Assembly: GCA_002435385.1 (NCBI GenBank)
Contig: DJMN01000060.1
Coordinates: forward strand, 39,225-103,224
Reading direction: 5' to 3'
Source: Patescibacteria group bacterium UBA6489
GTDB lineage: Bacteria; Patescibacteriota; Gracilibacteria; BD1-5; UBA6164
Length of the DNA stretch: 64,000 bases
This document shows positions 1-12,757 of this stretch, one piece after another. Under the pieces are notes generated by a model, which saw only the letters and a list, made by a program, of their open reading frames with translations, was not told the origin of the DNA and did not search any database. Within the stretch, counting starts at the first letter, position 1; each line of letters opens with the position of its first letter. Position numbers and translations under genes: made by a program.

Positions 1-164
1 TTATCAACTAAGTGAGCATAGTGTTCTCTTAATAAATCTTTTTCCATTTTAAACATCTTCATAGCAACAACCTTTAATCCTTTCTCTTCAAATCTAGAAA
101 CAAGTTTTCCAATAAGACTTCTTTCAACAGTATCTGGTTTAAGTAAAATAAGAGTTCTTTCCAT
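1..164 (-). CDS. ndk: Nucleoside diphosphate kinase, N-terminal part
   Basis: Partial gene cut by the window edge; about 54 N-terminal residues are visible from an ATG at 162-164. The protein opens MERTLILLKPDTVERSLIG, the typical Ndk start with the LIKPD-like strand and the following helix, and continues with the EEKGLKVVAMKM segment. Ndk transfers the gamma phosphate of ATP to NDPs in the cytosol through a phospho-histidine; that histidine lies outside the window. It is the last visible gene of a minus-strand group after murL and the PBP, with a 112-base gap upstream that could hold its own promoter. Identification is by recognition of the N-terminus only. Confidence 0.88.
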   Translation of the reverse strand, partial: MERTLILLKPDTVERSLIGKLVSRFEEKGLKVVAMKMFKMEKDLLREHYAHLVD

Positions 165-276
165 AATAAAACATCTTAAATAATAAAATTAAACACTCAA
201 TTCAATTAAGCACACACATTATATAAAAATTTTTCTAATTGCAATTTTATTTAAATAAACACACCTCAATATTATA

Positions 277-2610
277 CTAATTTGCACCGACCTCTCAATT
301 CTTTGGAATTCAATAGTAATCAAACAAATAAGATGCAATATCTTTAAATATAAAAGCAGAAGTTGAACCTCAATAATTATTAACTTTAGGTCTTTCAAGT
401 TTCACTACTACAACAAACTTTGGATCTTCATAAGGAGCAAATCAGGCGAAAGAAGCCCGAGTTGATCAAGGACCTATCTCATATTCTCACTTATACGGAA
501 TCTGAGACGTTCAAGTCTTTCAAGCTATAGTATATCATTCAACCTTTCAATTTTTAGCTACTCAATTATTTACAGAGTCAACAAGCATTGAAGAAACTGT
601 TTTTGATGTACTCTCTTGTATAACCCTATGAGTTACCTCCTTTTGGTAGTTAAACACCCTACCATCAGGATATTTCATCTTTCTTATAATATTTGGTCTT
701 ATATAAACCCCTCCATTAGCTATTACACTATATGCAGCAGCCATATGCAAAACATTCACACTTATTCATAACCCATAAGACGAAGTATAAAGCTTTGCCT
801 TAGACCACTTTTCATAAGAATCTAGCTTTGAAAAAGCCTCTCATTCAAGTGTTATACCCGTCATTTCACCAAAACCAAAACTTTCCATATAATCATGAAA
901 TATAACTTTTCAAACTTTTTGAGTAATCCTAACCATTCAAACATTACAAGAATAATTAAGAGCATGTTGAAAGCTATGAAAACCTGTACAAGAGGCAGAA
1001 TCATTAGCAATAGTAAAATCACCAATTTTTAATTCTCAAGGATCATCATACATATCATACCTCTTTATTTCTCAAGAATCAATTCAAATAGCAACAGTTA
1101 TAGGCTTCATTATACTTCAAGGCTCATATAATGAAGAAACCGTATCATTCAAATAAACTCATTCTCAAAAATCATTTTTGTACTTATATTTAAGCAACTC
1201 ATAATCATTTAATTGCTCCCTTTTTATCTCGCTCAAAAATATTTCCTTTGAATCATAATAAAATTTCTTTCATTTTTCTTTATCTTCAATAAAAACAGGA
1301 ATACCAAGTAAATCAACTTCTGGCTGAGGATTCTCAACATAACTCACCTTCTCCATTTCATAAACATCTCAGGGACTATTTAAATCAAAAGTTGGATAAT
1401 TAGCCATTGCTATAACTTCACCATTACTAGGATCCATCACAACAACACTTCCCTTTATTGCTCTATATTTTTTAACTCAAGCTTCTAGAATTCTCTCTAC
1501 ATTTTTTTGCACATTTCTATCAATAGTTGTTTCTATATCAACTCACTGTCAAACAGATTTATCATCTCATCACAAACTAAGAGTATCTATCATTCTTCAT
1601 AAACTATCTCTTTTACTCAAAAATTGAGTATTTTTTCATTTTAATAAATCATTAAAATATCATTCAATTCAATAATGACCTATTCCCTCTCTATTTAAAA
1701 AACCAATTATTTGAGAACCATTATCTTTTTCAGGATAAAGCCTGTGAGGATTTGATTCAAGTATAAGAAAGCCTCAAATTGAATTTTCTCTATTTAATAT
1801 TCATTGCTTAATAGACTGATTTTCTTCCTCTATATATAATTCTATCTCATCAGATACAGAAATAGAGAGTTTATTCATTATGGGAGTATATCTTTTATCT
1901 CTCCTTCTAATTTTATAAAAAACCTCTTCCTTCTTCATTCATAAAATTTGAGCTACACTAGTTGATAATAAATCCCTATCTGTAACTTCCTCAGGATTTA
2001 TATATAAATTATCAGAATTAACATAAACTCAAGGTAATAACAATCCAGATAACAAAGAAACCTTCTCTTTACTCAATCATTCAGCTAGAAGTACTGCAGT
2101 TATCTTCGTCTCAGATACTTTTTCTAATATCCTTTTATGCAATAAATCCTTTATGTAATCTTCATTATATTTAAAATCTTCTATTTCCAACTTACCTAAA
2201 AATTTTAAAACACCATTATAACATTCAGTATTAGATTTTAAATAACATATCTGCTTATAAACAATATCTCTAAGAAAAAATCACAATTTAGATTTATCTC
2301 ACTCCACCATAGGATCAATAGCAAGATTATTTAGTTCAACAGAAGTTCACAATATAGTAGGCTTACTAGCTGAAAAATATATAGTTCACCTAGTAACAGG
2401 CATAGACACCTCTCAAACCTGTTGTTTATAAGCAAGTTTATTATAAAAATCGTAATCAAGAACAGTATAAGAAAAAACCTTGAAAACTATAACAAGAAAA
2501 AAACAACTAAAAAAGATTACAACAAAATACTCTCTAGGATACACATCAAAAATCCTAAAAAAATTATCTAAAAAACTTTCATGTTTATTAAAATTAAATC
2601 TCTGTCTCAT
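277..2610 (-). CDS. Class B penicillin-binding protein (PBP2/FtsI type)
   Basis: Peptidoglycan DD-transpeptidase of 777 residues. One N-terminal membrane helix (about residues 27-50) precedes a long dimerisation/linker region and the C-terminal transpeptidase domain. All three catalytic motifs are visible: SxxK as S499-I-M-K502 within YEPGSIMKPIT, SxN as S554-C-N556 within NYSCNV, and KTG at 698-700 within AGKTGTSQ. The KTG glycine is a TGA codon (511-513 on the plus strand), so the gene only makes sense with UGA=Gly. It starts 48 bases after the murL stop, probably one transcript. No PASTA domain was seen. Whether it serves elongation or division cannot be decided from sequence alone. Confidence 0.9.
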
Positions 2611-2658
2611 TTAAAAAATTTATTTTAAAATATTTTTGTGCTCCCTTGTTATTCTCAT

Positions 2659-4065
2659 CTAATTCAAAACCTTTATCTTTTCCCTTAATTCCTCAGGAAT
2701 AATATCTTCTTTAGATATCCTATTCAACTTTGTCTCCAATTTTTCAAAATCTTCAGACGACATCTTATCCAAAACATCCCTTTTTAGCAAATATAAATTA
2801 TAAGGTAAATCTCCCTTATAATTATCTAAAGCCATTTTCGCAGATAGAATAAGCTCTTCCTTATCTCAAACACACTCAAAAGGCTTAATTCAAGATATAC
2901 CAAATAATTCTTTAAACAACTCTTCCAAATCTCCCCTCTCATATAAATCCTCTCAAAATATTTCTATCAATTTTTTACTACTTAAAAAAGCACTAAGAAT
3001 AACAAAAACAAACACACACTTAGGACAAGAATTACACCACAACTTATCTCACAATATAACCTTTGAAAAACCAGTATTTTCTCCCTCAACTATTTTAGTA
3101 TCAGCACTATCTAATGGTTTTATTTTAAAATTATTATTACAACTAGAAAATATATTAAAATAATCCTTTGCTAATTTTGAAAATAACTTTGCAATTTTAA
3201 ACTCATACATTCATCTAAGTAAAGAAAAATATTTAATCTTTGTTCAAACAAACGTCTTTATATAATTATCAAAATCAATTTCATACTCTAAACTCTTAGA
3301 ATACTGATGATTTATATCTAATTTTTTCCAGACCGTGTTAGGAATATTAGCAGACTTTTCATTTGACATAACTATATATTTATAATCATACAAATAAGCT
3401 GCTAACACTAAAATAAAAGAAGTAATTCCAGTTATAGGAATATGTCAATTGTAGTATCATTCATCATTTAATTTAAACAAATTTTCAGATAATTTCCTTT
3501 CAATAAACAAATTTTTCTTACCTATTTTATCAGACACCCTCTTTTTTATTTTATCAAATTTTCAAAAAACAACAGTATTAAACTTCAAATTAGCTTTTTC
3601 AAAAAGTTCTATAGAAACTAAACTATCCTTTCATCATCATAATGCAATCAAAGATCTATTTTTTAAATCAAAATCAACTTTTTCATGAGGTTCTCCTGAC
3701 ATATTCATAAAATTAAATAACTTCTTAGGAGATATTTCATTTTTATATAAAAACTCTCATAATCAATTTTTATAAAACTTAATCCAAAAAACCATAGCCT
3801 GCTCATCCAAATATCATGAATGAACCAGTAATTCTTTTGTAGGATAAAGCTTATAATAACTTATTCCAAGAGCCATATGAATATGAAATAATATATTGTT
3901 TATTACCCCCTTATCTATATTTTTATTTAACTTAAATACATTTGATTTAAAAGAAACAACCTCTTCAAAAAATTCCTTATTATCAAAATTATAGAAAAAT
4001 TTTGCTTCCAATGTATCAAAATCAAACTCATACCTATCAAAATAAAATCTTCTAAATGGCTTCAT
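2659..4065 (-). CDS. murL: UDP-MurNAc-L-Ala-L-Glu epimerase, MurL-like
   Basis: Protein of 468 residues. It carries a GGGKDS loop at residues 143-148, whose three glycines are three consecutive TGA codons (3631-3639), a central block with HIPITGITSF and YIVMSNEKSANIPN, and a C-terminal CNSCPKCVFVF segment followed by IKPFECVG. This combination is how I recognise the MurL family, which epimerises the terminal L-Glu of UDP-MurNAc-L-Ala-L-Glu to D-Glu (known from Xanthomonas) and replaces the usual MurI route. Length fits the family. It lies directly upstream of the class B PBP, a peptidoglycan context. No MurD2 partner is present in the window. The assignment rests on motif memory, not a search. 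Confidence 0.8.
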
Positions 4066-4198
4066 TACGATATTTTTTAACTGATAAACTCTTTTCTCTC
4101 AAAACTAAGTTTACTCAGTTTTTATATTTTTTCAATTTTAGTTTTTTCTTAGAATTTTTTCTAAAATAAAAACTAAATCCAAAAATTCTAAAAATCTT

Positions 4199-4225
4199 TT
4201 GACTTTTTCCTTTTATCTATATACT
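4199..4225 (+). promoter_or_regulatory. Putative rpoB promoter
   Basis: A TTGACT box at 4199-4204 and a TATACT box at 4220-4225, separated by 15 bases, precede rpoB by about 150 bases. Spacing is short for a sigma-70 promoter but similar to the box pair before queE in this window. Inferred from pattern only. Confidence 0.45.
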
Positions 4226-4239
4226 TACCTTGATTTGCA

Positions 4240-4283
4240 CTACCTTCGATTGTGTCATTCTAGATAAGGTAGGGCAGTTTTTT
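4240..4283 (+). promoter_or_regulatory. Attenuator-like hairpin in the rpoB leader
   Basis: The 7-base arms CTACCTT (4240-4246) and AAGGTAG (4266-4272) can pair around a 19-base loop, and a T6 run follows at 4278-4283. This is terminator geometry placed between the putative promoter and the rpoB ATG (4378). It could attenuate rpoBC. The rest of the 312-base gap 4066-4377 shows only AT-rich sequence. Confidence 0.45.
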
Positions 4284-4377
4284 GTGTATTTAATCCCTAT
4301 GTTTTTATGTTCAAATAAACAAATATAACAAACAACCAAAAAAGGGGATTTTTTTTAGTATTTAATTTTTTGTTCTT

Positions 4378-7300
4378 ATGCCTAAAGAAACTCACGTTTC
4401 AGAAAAAGTAAAAGAAGTATGAAGCCTTTACGAAATAAAAGGTCGCCACTATTTTACAAATGATAAAAGTATTGCTGGAATACCTGAACTACTAGAAGTT
4501 CAATTAGACTCTTATAAATACTTCCTAGAAAAATGACTAGACGAAGTTTTTAAAGAAAGCTTCCCGATATCAGACTTCTCTTGAGAAAAAGTAGATATAT
4601 ATTACAAATGACTATTCCTAGAAGAACCAAAATACGATGCAGAAACATGTAAAAGAAAAAACCTAAACTTTGAAGCTCCTTTCAAAGCTAGACTTGAGAT
4701 GTTAAATAAAGAAACTTGAGAAATAAAAGAACAAGATGTATACATGGGATGAGTTCCTATAATGACAGAAAGTGCTAGTTTTATCGTAAACTGAATAGAG
4801 AGAGTAATAGTAAACCAAATAATAAAATCTACAGGTATATTTTTCACTCTTTCATGAGGTAGATATACACTAAAATATGTACCTCAAAAATGATCTTGGT
4901 TTGAAGTAGATATTGAAAAAAAATGAATCATAAATGTAAAAATAGATAAAAAAAGAAAAATTCCATTTTCTGTTCTACTTAGATGTTTTGGACTTGAATC
5001 AAATGCTGAAATTATAGAAACATTTAAAGAATTATGAGATGATGTAATTGCTAATTATATAGCACCAACCTTAGAAAAAGATAAATCAACAAATAGATTA
5101 GAAGCTTTACATATATTGTACAAATTACTTAGACCATGAGATCTAGCTACAGATGAAAGAGTAGAAGAACTATTTAATGTAACATTTTTTGATAAAAATA
5201 GATTTGATTTAGGAGAAATTGCTAGAATGAAAATTCAAACGAAACTATCTATAAAAACAAAATACGAAGATGAAAACTGATGCTTCCTTAGCTTAGAAGA
5301 TATTATAATCTCTCTAAAATATTATCTAAATTTAGTAGAAGGGAAAAAATGACATGTAATAGATGATGTTGATCATTTAGAAAACAGAAGAATAAGATCT
5401 GTTTGAGAATTAGTTATGGATAAAATCAAAGTATGAATAGCTAGAATGGAAAGAATAGCTAAAGATAGAATGACCATAATTGAGTTAGATGATGCTACAC
5501 CTTGAAGTTTTATAAACTCAAGACCTATAATAGCTATACTAAAAGAATTTTTCGGTTCTTCTCAATTATCTCAATTCATGGATCAATCTAATCCTCTTTC
5601 AGAATTAGCACATAAAAGAAGAATTTCAGCTATGTGACCGGGATGACTTACTAGAGAAAGAGCAAGTTTTGAGGTTAGAGATGTACACCCTACTCAATAC
5701 TGAAGAATCTGTCCAATTGCAACACCAGAATGACCAAATATCTGACTAGTACTACACTTTGCAAGTTATGCAAAAGTAAATAAATATGGTTTTATACTTA
5801 CTCCATTTAGAAAAGTAGAACACTTTGTAAAAAATGACTGAAAAGAAGCTATAGACAGAATAGCTCTTTGAGATATAGTATGAGATGATGGGAAAATTAT
5901 AATAAAAGATAAAGGCTACATAACTGAAAAAGATGCAAAAGATATAAAAGATAAAATAAAAGCAGAAAAAATAGAAGTAAGATGATTCCTTTGAAATGAT
6001 TATGATTATTTTGATGCTCATCAGGAAAGAGCTTTAACAATAGCAGAAGCAAATGCAGAAGTTGATGATTTTTTAAACTTTAAAAACACTCGTATCGGTT
6101 CAAGAAAAAGTAATGAACCAACAATCGCATATATCAGAGAAATAACTCATATGGATGTATCTCCAAAACAAACGATGAGTGTTGAAACTTCTCTTATTCC
6201 ATTTTTGGAACATGATGATGCAACTAGAGCAGAAATGGGTTCAAACATGATGAGACAAGCTGTACCTCTAATACAAACAGATTCTCCTGTAGTATGAACT
6301 TGAATGGAAAGAATCGTATGAGAAAATTCAGGTTATGTAATTTTAGCAGAAGATGATTGAGAAGTTCTATGAGTTGATGCAAAACATATAACTATGCTAT
6401 ACAAATCATGAGAAAAAAAGTTATATGAATTAAAAACATTCACTAGGTCTAACCATGATATGATAATTCATCAAACTCCTCTAATTTCAAGCTGACAAAA
6501 AGTAAAAAAATGAGATATACTATGTGACTGACACTCTATAGATAATTGAGAATTAGCACTTTGAAGAAATCTACTTGTGGCTTATATGCCTTGGAAATGA
6601 TACAACTTTGAAGATGCAATAATTATATCAGAAAAACTAGTTCAAGATGATTATTATACATCAATACATATAAAAGAATATTCTCTAGACGTTAGAGAAA
6701 CTAAACTTTGACCTGAACAAACTACAGACGATATTCCAAATGTATCTCATGCAAAACTAAGAGATTTGGACCCTGAATGAATAATCAGAGTATGAGCTAG
6801 TGTAAAATGATGAGATATACTAGTTTGAAAAATAACACCAAAATGAGAACAAGAATTATCACCAGAAGAAAGACTTCTTAGAGCAATATTCTGAGATAAA
6901 TCAAAAGATGTAAAAGATAGTTCTCTTAAACTACCATCAGGACAATGATGAAAAGTATTAAGTGTTCACATATTAAAAAAGGAACATGGAGATAACCTTC
7001 CTACTTGAGTATTTAAACAAGTTAAAGTATACGTAGCAGCAACCAGAAAAATAGAAGTATGAGATAAAATGGCATGAAGACATGGTAACAAATGAATCGT
7101 ATCAAAAGTTGTTCCAGTTGAAGATATGCCATTTACAGAAGATTGAAGACCAATTGATATGATATTAAATCCTCTATGAGTAATATCTCGTATGAACATC
7201 TGACAAGTATTAGAAGCTCATCTTTGATTAGCAGCTAAAAAACTTTGAATAAAAGTAGCAACTCCTGTACTTAACTGATTAAGCTTAGACCAAATATCTG

Positions 7301-7842
7301 AAGTTATGGAAAGAGCAGGAATTGATAAGGACTGAAAAGTTCAATTAGTAAACTGAGAAACTTGAGAAAAATTCAAAGAAAGAACAATGATTTGAGTTAA
7401 ATATATGCTGAAACTTCATCACTTAGTAGAAGAAAAAATACATGCGAGATCTGTATGACCATACTCTATGGTTACACAACAACCACTTTGAGGTAAAGCT
7501 CAAAACTGAGGTCAAAGATTCTGAGAAATGGAGGTGTGGGCTCTAGAAGCTTATGCTGCTAGCCACATACTTCAAGAAATGATTACCATAAAATCAGATG
7601 ACGTAGCAGGTAGAACACAAGTTTATGAATCAATCGTAAGAAATGCTCCTATAAGAAAACCAAACATACCAGAATCATTCAACGTACTTATAAAAGAACT
7701 ACAAGCTATCTGATTAAACATAGATTTATTAGACAAACAAGAAAGAGATCAAAGAGAACAAGAGATTATAGACAAATTTGACGAAATAGTTCAGTTAGAA
7801 AATAGAATAAATCAAGAAGAAGAAGAAGAAAACGAAAAGTAA
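4378..7842 (+). CDS. rpoB: RNA polymerase beta subunit
   Basis: Catalytic core subunit of RNA polymerase, 1154 residues, close to the bacterial norm. The rifampicin region begins near residue 391 with FFGSSQLSQFMDQSNPLSEL, followed by HKRRIS and GPGGLTRERASFEVRDVHP; the Asp, His and Ser positions classically mutated in resistance are in the sensitive state. The C-terminal GGQRFGEMEVWALEAYGA-type block is present, with EAYAASHILQE. An acidic, glutamate-rich tail ends the protein. In-frame TGA codons occupy conserved glycines throughout, for example in GPGG and GGKAQNGGQRFGEME. rpoC follows after a 190-base spacer that contains a long structured inverted repeat, unusual for this normally tight pair. 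Not preceded by rplJL here. Confidence 0.98.
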
Positions 7843-7871
7843 AAAAATCTCTTAATAGTAAAATAAAATTT

Positions 7872-7979
7872 CTAATTTATTAAAATAATAATTAAGCGAA
7901 ATGTCATAACAATTTTATACTAAAAATTATTTGTAAAAAAATCTTATCCTTTGAGCGTATTATTATTTTAATAAATTAG
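7872..7979 (+). other. Structured intergenic element A (long stem with conserved core)
   Basis: Between rpoB and rpoC two 20-base arms (7872-7891 and 7960-7979) are perfectly complementary and enclose a 68-base core. The core shares blocks such as TTTATACTAA, TTGTAAAAAATCTT and TGAG.GCG with a second element at 55926-56025, while the outer arms of the two copies differ in sequence yet each copy remains self-complementary. That pattern suggests a folded RNA and not a plain duplication. Function unknown; see findings. Confidence 0.5.
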
Positions 7980-8032
7980 TTATGACTTTAAAAATAGAAA
8001 ATATAATAAAATTTAATTTTTAACTAATCACT

Positions 8033-11000
8033 ATGTTTGATAAAAAATTTGATAATTTCTTAAATGATAGAATCACAGACTTCTCAGAAATATCAAAAGA
8101 AATATGAAGAAAAGACGTTACAAAATGAAAAAACCTAGATAACCTAGCAGGTATAGCTATATCAATAGCTGATCCTGAGAAAATCAAAGGTCTATCTCAT
8201 GGTAAAGTTCTTATAAGTGAAACAATAAACTATAGAACCCAAAGACCAGAAAGAGGATGACTATTCTGTGAACAAATATTTGGACCTAGAAAAAACTTTG
8301 AATGTGCTTGTGGAAAATACAAAAGAATAAGATACAAATGAGTAGTATGTGAAAGATGTTGAGTAGAAATAACTAAAAGTTCAGTTAGAAGAGACAGAAT
8401 GTGACACATACAACTTTATTCTCCAGTAGCTCACATCTGGTATCTAAAATCAGTTCCATCTAGAATCGGTCTATTCCTAGATTTACCTGTTAAAAAATTA
8501 GAACAAGTTGTTTATTTCGCATCTTATATAATCACTGATGTATTTGACGATAAAGTAGAAGAAACACTAAAAACATTAGAAGAAAAATTTAAAGTTTCAA
8601 AAGTAGAACTACAAAAAGAGATACAAAAAGAAACAAATAACCTAAAAATACAAAGAGAAGAGAAAAAAATAACAAATAAACAATTCAAAGAACAAGAAAT
8701 AGTTCTTATGGCTAAACTAGACGAACTAACAAAAGAATTTGATGAATTAAAAAAATGACTTAAATGATTAAGAGTTTGAGCAGTTATCTGAGAACTAGAA
8801 TACAGAGTGTTAAACAGTAAATTTCCTCACGTATTTAAATGAGGAACATGAGCAGAATTCTTGAAAGTCTTACTAGAAAGAATAAACCTAGCTGAATTTA
8901 TTGAAGAACAACAAAAAGAACTAAAAGTAGCAACTCAGATAAAAAAGAAAAAGATATTACAAAAAATCAAATTAGCATCAAATCTATTCAAATCAGGACA
9001 AAGACCAGAATGGTTTATACTTGAGGTATTACCTATAATACCACCTGATTTAAGACCAATGATTCAACTTGATGGTGGTAGATTCGCTAGTTCAGATTTA
9101 AATGATCTTTATAGAAGAGTAATAAACAGAAACAACAGACTTAAAAAACTTATAGAACTATGAGCTCCAGAAGTAATTCTAAAAAATGAAAAAAGAATGC
9201 TTCAAGAATCTGTTGATATGCTTATCACAGGTGAAACAAGAAATAACAGATCATGATTTGTTACAGCTAATAGAAAAAAACTAAAATCCCTAACTGAAGT
9301 TTTAAAGTGAAAACAAGGTCGTTTCAGACAAAACCTACTATGAAAGAGAGTTGACTATTCAGCTAGATCTGTAATCGTAGTTTGACCAAACCTAAAAATG
9401 GATGAATGCTGAATTCCTAATAAAATAGCATCTATACTATTTAAACCATTTATCATAGCAAAACTAATAGAAGATGGTGTTGTTTATAATGTAAAACATG
9501 CAGAAAAATATATTGAAGAATCTAGCAAAGAAGTTTGGGATGCATTAGATGAAGTTATAAAATGAAAATATATACTTTTAAACCGTGCTCCAACTTTACA
9601 TAAACTATCAATACAAGCATTTAAACCTGTACTTATAGAATGAAAAGCTATACAATTACACCCTCTAACTTGTGCTGCATTTAATGCCGATTTCGATGGT
9701 GACCAAATGGCAATACATTTACCACTTACAAACAAAGCCCAAGAAGAAGCAAAAGAATTAATGGTAACAAGTAAAAATTTATTATCTGCTGCTTCTTGAG
9801 AACCAATAGTAACACCATCTCAAGACATGATTTTAGGATGTTACTATATAACTTCTATAAAAGAAGATGGAATCTGAACAGGATGTATATTTGCAGACAT
9901 AGATGATGTTAGTTATGCATACGATGCTGAAAGATTAGACATAAGATCACTAATAAAAGTAAGACTAAACTGAAAAATAGTAGAAACTTCGTATTGAAGA
10001 CTTTTATTTAATGAAATAGTACCAGAATGATTAGGATTTATAAATGAATGTCTAAAAAAATGAGTACTAAAAAGAATCCTAGCAGAAAGCTTTGAAAAAT
10101 TATGAGCAGAAGTAACAGCAAACTTTGTTAACAATATAAAAGACTTTTGATACAAATATGCTACAATATCAGGATTATCAATATCAAAAGAAGATATGAT
10201 CCTTCCTGAAAATAAAGGTAATCTATTAAACGAAGCAAACGAAAAAGTTAAATATATACAAAAGAGGCACTGGATAGGTTTTATGACAGAAGAAGAAAAA
10301 TATGCCCAATCTATAGCAATACGGGCAGAAACAAAAAAAGTCATAGAGAAAGAGATGAAAAGCTGATTTGAGAAAACAAATCACATCTACAACTTAATAG
10401 ATTCTGGAGCAAGATGAAACTGGTGAAACGTAACACAACTTTGTTGAATGAAATGATTAGTAGCATCAACTACAGGTAAAACAATAGAATTACCAATAAA
10501 ATCAACTCTAAAAGAATGATTCTCTACTCTAGAATACTTTATTGCAACACATGGTTGAAGAAAAGGTAAATCTGATACAGCCCTAAAAACAGCACAATCA
10601 TGATACCTTACAAGAAGACTTGTTGATTCTTCTCAAAACATAATCGTAAAAGAAGAAGACTGTTGAACTCTACACTATAAAGAAATATCAAGAAAAACCA
10701 AAAAATGATTTTCTGAAAGTTTTGAAGACGCTATATATTCTAATTCTTTAGCAAAAGACGTACTAAACTCTAACTGAGAACTTTTAGTAGAAGCTTGAAC
10801 TATAATAGACAAAAACATACTAAAAATTTTAGAAGAAAATGAAATAAATACTGTTTGTATAAGAAATATACTAACATGTGAAACAGAATGATGAGTATGT
10901 AAAACATGTTACTGACTTGATTTATGATTAAATAAACAAGTGGAAATATGAACTCCTGTATGAGTTATAGCAGCTCAATCTATATGAGAACCAGGAACAC

Positions 11001-12046
11001 AGCTTACGATGAGAACTTTCCATAGTTGATGAGTTGCAAAAGAATGATGAGACATGACTCAATGATTAGCTAGAGTAGAAGAATTATTTGAAGCAAGAAT
11101 TCCTAAAGTATCAGCAGAAATATCAGATACAGATTGAATTGTAGACATTAAGTATAAAGATGATTGAAAAACTGTTATAATAACTGCTGATAAACTTGAA
11201 GAAGTAGAATACTATTTCTGAGAAGACTTTGATATAGCTGTAAAAGAATGACAAGAAATAAAAGCCAAACAAATACTTGCAAGAAACAAAGAAAAGAAAC
11301 AAAGAATAACATCAAACTTCGCTTGAAAAGTTGAAAAAGTTACAACAGGAATGATTGTAGTAAAAGATACAGAGAAAAAAGTATTTGAATATGACTTTGA
11401 CTTATGAAGAAGTATTCTAGTTGAACCTGGTGATAGTGTAAGAAAATGAGAGAAAATAACAGATGGTTACCTTAACCTAGGTAAACTTATGAATGTTGCT
11501 TGAGTACTTGAAGCCCAAAAATACATAGTAACTGAAATAAAATCTATATACGCATCTCAATGACAAACTGTAAACTCTAAACATATAGAAATCATAGTTA
11601 GACAAATGTTCTCTAGAATCAGAGTTCTAGATAAATGAAATACTGAATTCTTCCCTTGAGATATAATAGACATCATTAAATTTAATAAAGCTAATGATGA
11701 ACTATTAAAAGAAGGTAAAAAACCATGAATCTGAGAAAGACTACTTCTTGGTATAACTAAGATTTCTCTATACACAGACAGTTGGTTATCTGCAGCATCT
11801 TTCCAAGAAACAGTTAGATGACTTGTAGAAAGTTCTGTAAGTGGAAAAATAGATAAACTACAAGAACTAAAAGAAAATGTAATCATCGGTAGACTTATAC
11901 CAGCATGAAAACAATACAGAAAACTAAACAACGAGGAAATAGAATGAGATTATGATTATTTTGATGTATCAGAAGACTCTCTAGATACTTCTGAACAACA
12001 TTATAGAGAAGTAGAAGAAGAGGTTACTAATGAAAGTGATTTCTAG
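8033..12046 (+). CDS. rpoC: RNA polymerase beta' subunit
   Basis: Largest core subunit, 1337 residues. The N-terminal zinc site is visible as CACGKYKRIRYKGVVCERCG, the active-site Mg loop NADFDGDQMAIH starts at residue 551 with the three aspartates intact, and the C-terminal second zinc module (CETEGGVCKTCYG) and SIGEPGTQLTMRTFHSGG block are present. It is cotranscribed with rpoB unless the spacer element terminates. A hairpin with a T run follows directly. TGA codons occupy conserved glycines, including one in HSGGVA. Nothing suggests truncation. Confidence 0.98.
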
Positions 12047-12058
12047 TCTAAACGAAAC

Positions 12059-12096
12059 AAAAAAGACCCTCCTAAATAGGAGAGTCTTTTTTGTTT
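12059..12096 (+). terminator. Terminator after rpoC
   Basis: Arms AAAAGAC.CTCCT and AGGAG.GTCTTTT pair around an AAAT loop and are followed by T-rich sequence. The 3' half lies inside the end of the convergent gene 12072-12662, so it can serve both strands. Confidence 0.75.
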
Positions 12097-12662
12097 TTTA
12101 ATTTAAATCCTGCTATCCTGTTACCTTCTAAATCAAACTTAGCTATAAATCAACTATTTTTGAAAAGCTTCCAAAAGTCTCAATCTCTTACAAGAATTCA
12201 TTCATATCATTGCTTCAAAATTTTTGTAGATACTTTACAAATAATTTCAGGTTTTAAAGTTGATTCACAAATGATATTTTTAGGATTTTCTTCATCTACA
12301 TATTCTGTACAATAAGTAGTATGTCTACAAGTAGTTATAACTTCCGAATCTACAGATAAAACTTGCTGACAAATATTTTCTTGCTGATTAATTTTTAAAA
12401 TCCCATTTCTTCATTTTACTTGTAAATAATAGTATCAATGCCTTTCAATCACATTTAATTTAAATCATTGCTTTCCTAATAATCATAAATTAGAATCTGA
12501 TAATAATTTCTTTCGTCTATTCCCATCCAATATATTTTTTATTCTATCTTCTGTTATATCCCTAAATCCTAATCCTTTTAAAATTTCCAAAACCTGCTCA
12601 ACAGTTAAACGAGAATATTCTCATAAATCACTTTCTCTACCCCAAAGACATTCTAATTTCAT
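12072..12662 (-). CDS. Hypothetical protein, cysteine-containing
   Basis: A 196-residue cytosolic-looking protein with no family I recognise. It has no signal peptide or membrane helix. Several cysteines lie in the middle (NICQQ, TTCRHTTYCTEY, NIICES, EIICKV), which could bind metal or form disulphides. The N-terminal half (LTVEQVLEILKGLGF) looks helical. In-frame TGA glycines occur along its length, for example in SDLGEYS and GYEGILV, supporting real translation. It follows the Liv ATPase gene by about 95 bases on the same strand and ends inside the rpoC terminator, so it is convergent with rpoC. It may be cotranscribed with the importer genes but need not be related. Confidence 0.7.
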
Positions 12663-12757
12663 AAAGTTAAAATTAGAAAAATAGTTAAATAGATAATAGG
12701 ATTAAATGTCTAAAAGTCAAATCCCAATTAATTTAATCTAGCCAATTTACTCTTAAA

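Noticed and set aside
7872..7979. Hammerhead-type ribozyme in element A
   Set aside because: A GAAA occurs, but the CTGATGA core is absent and the GAAA is not conserved in element B.
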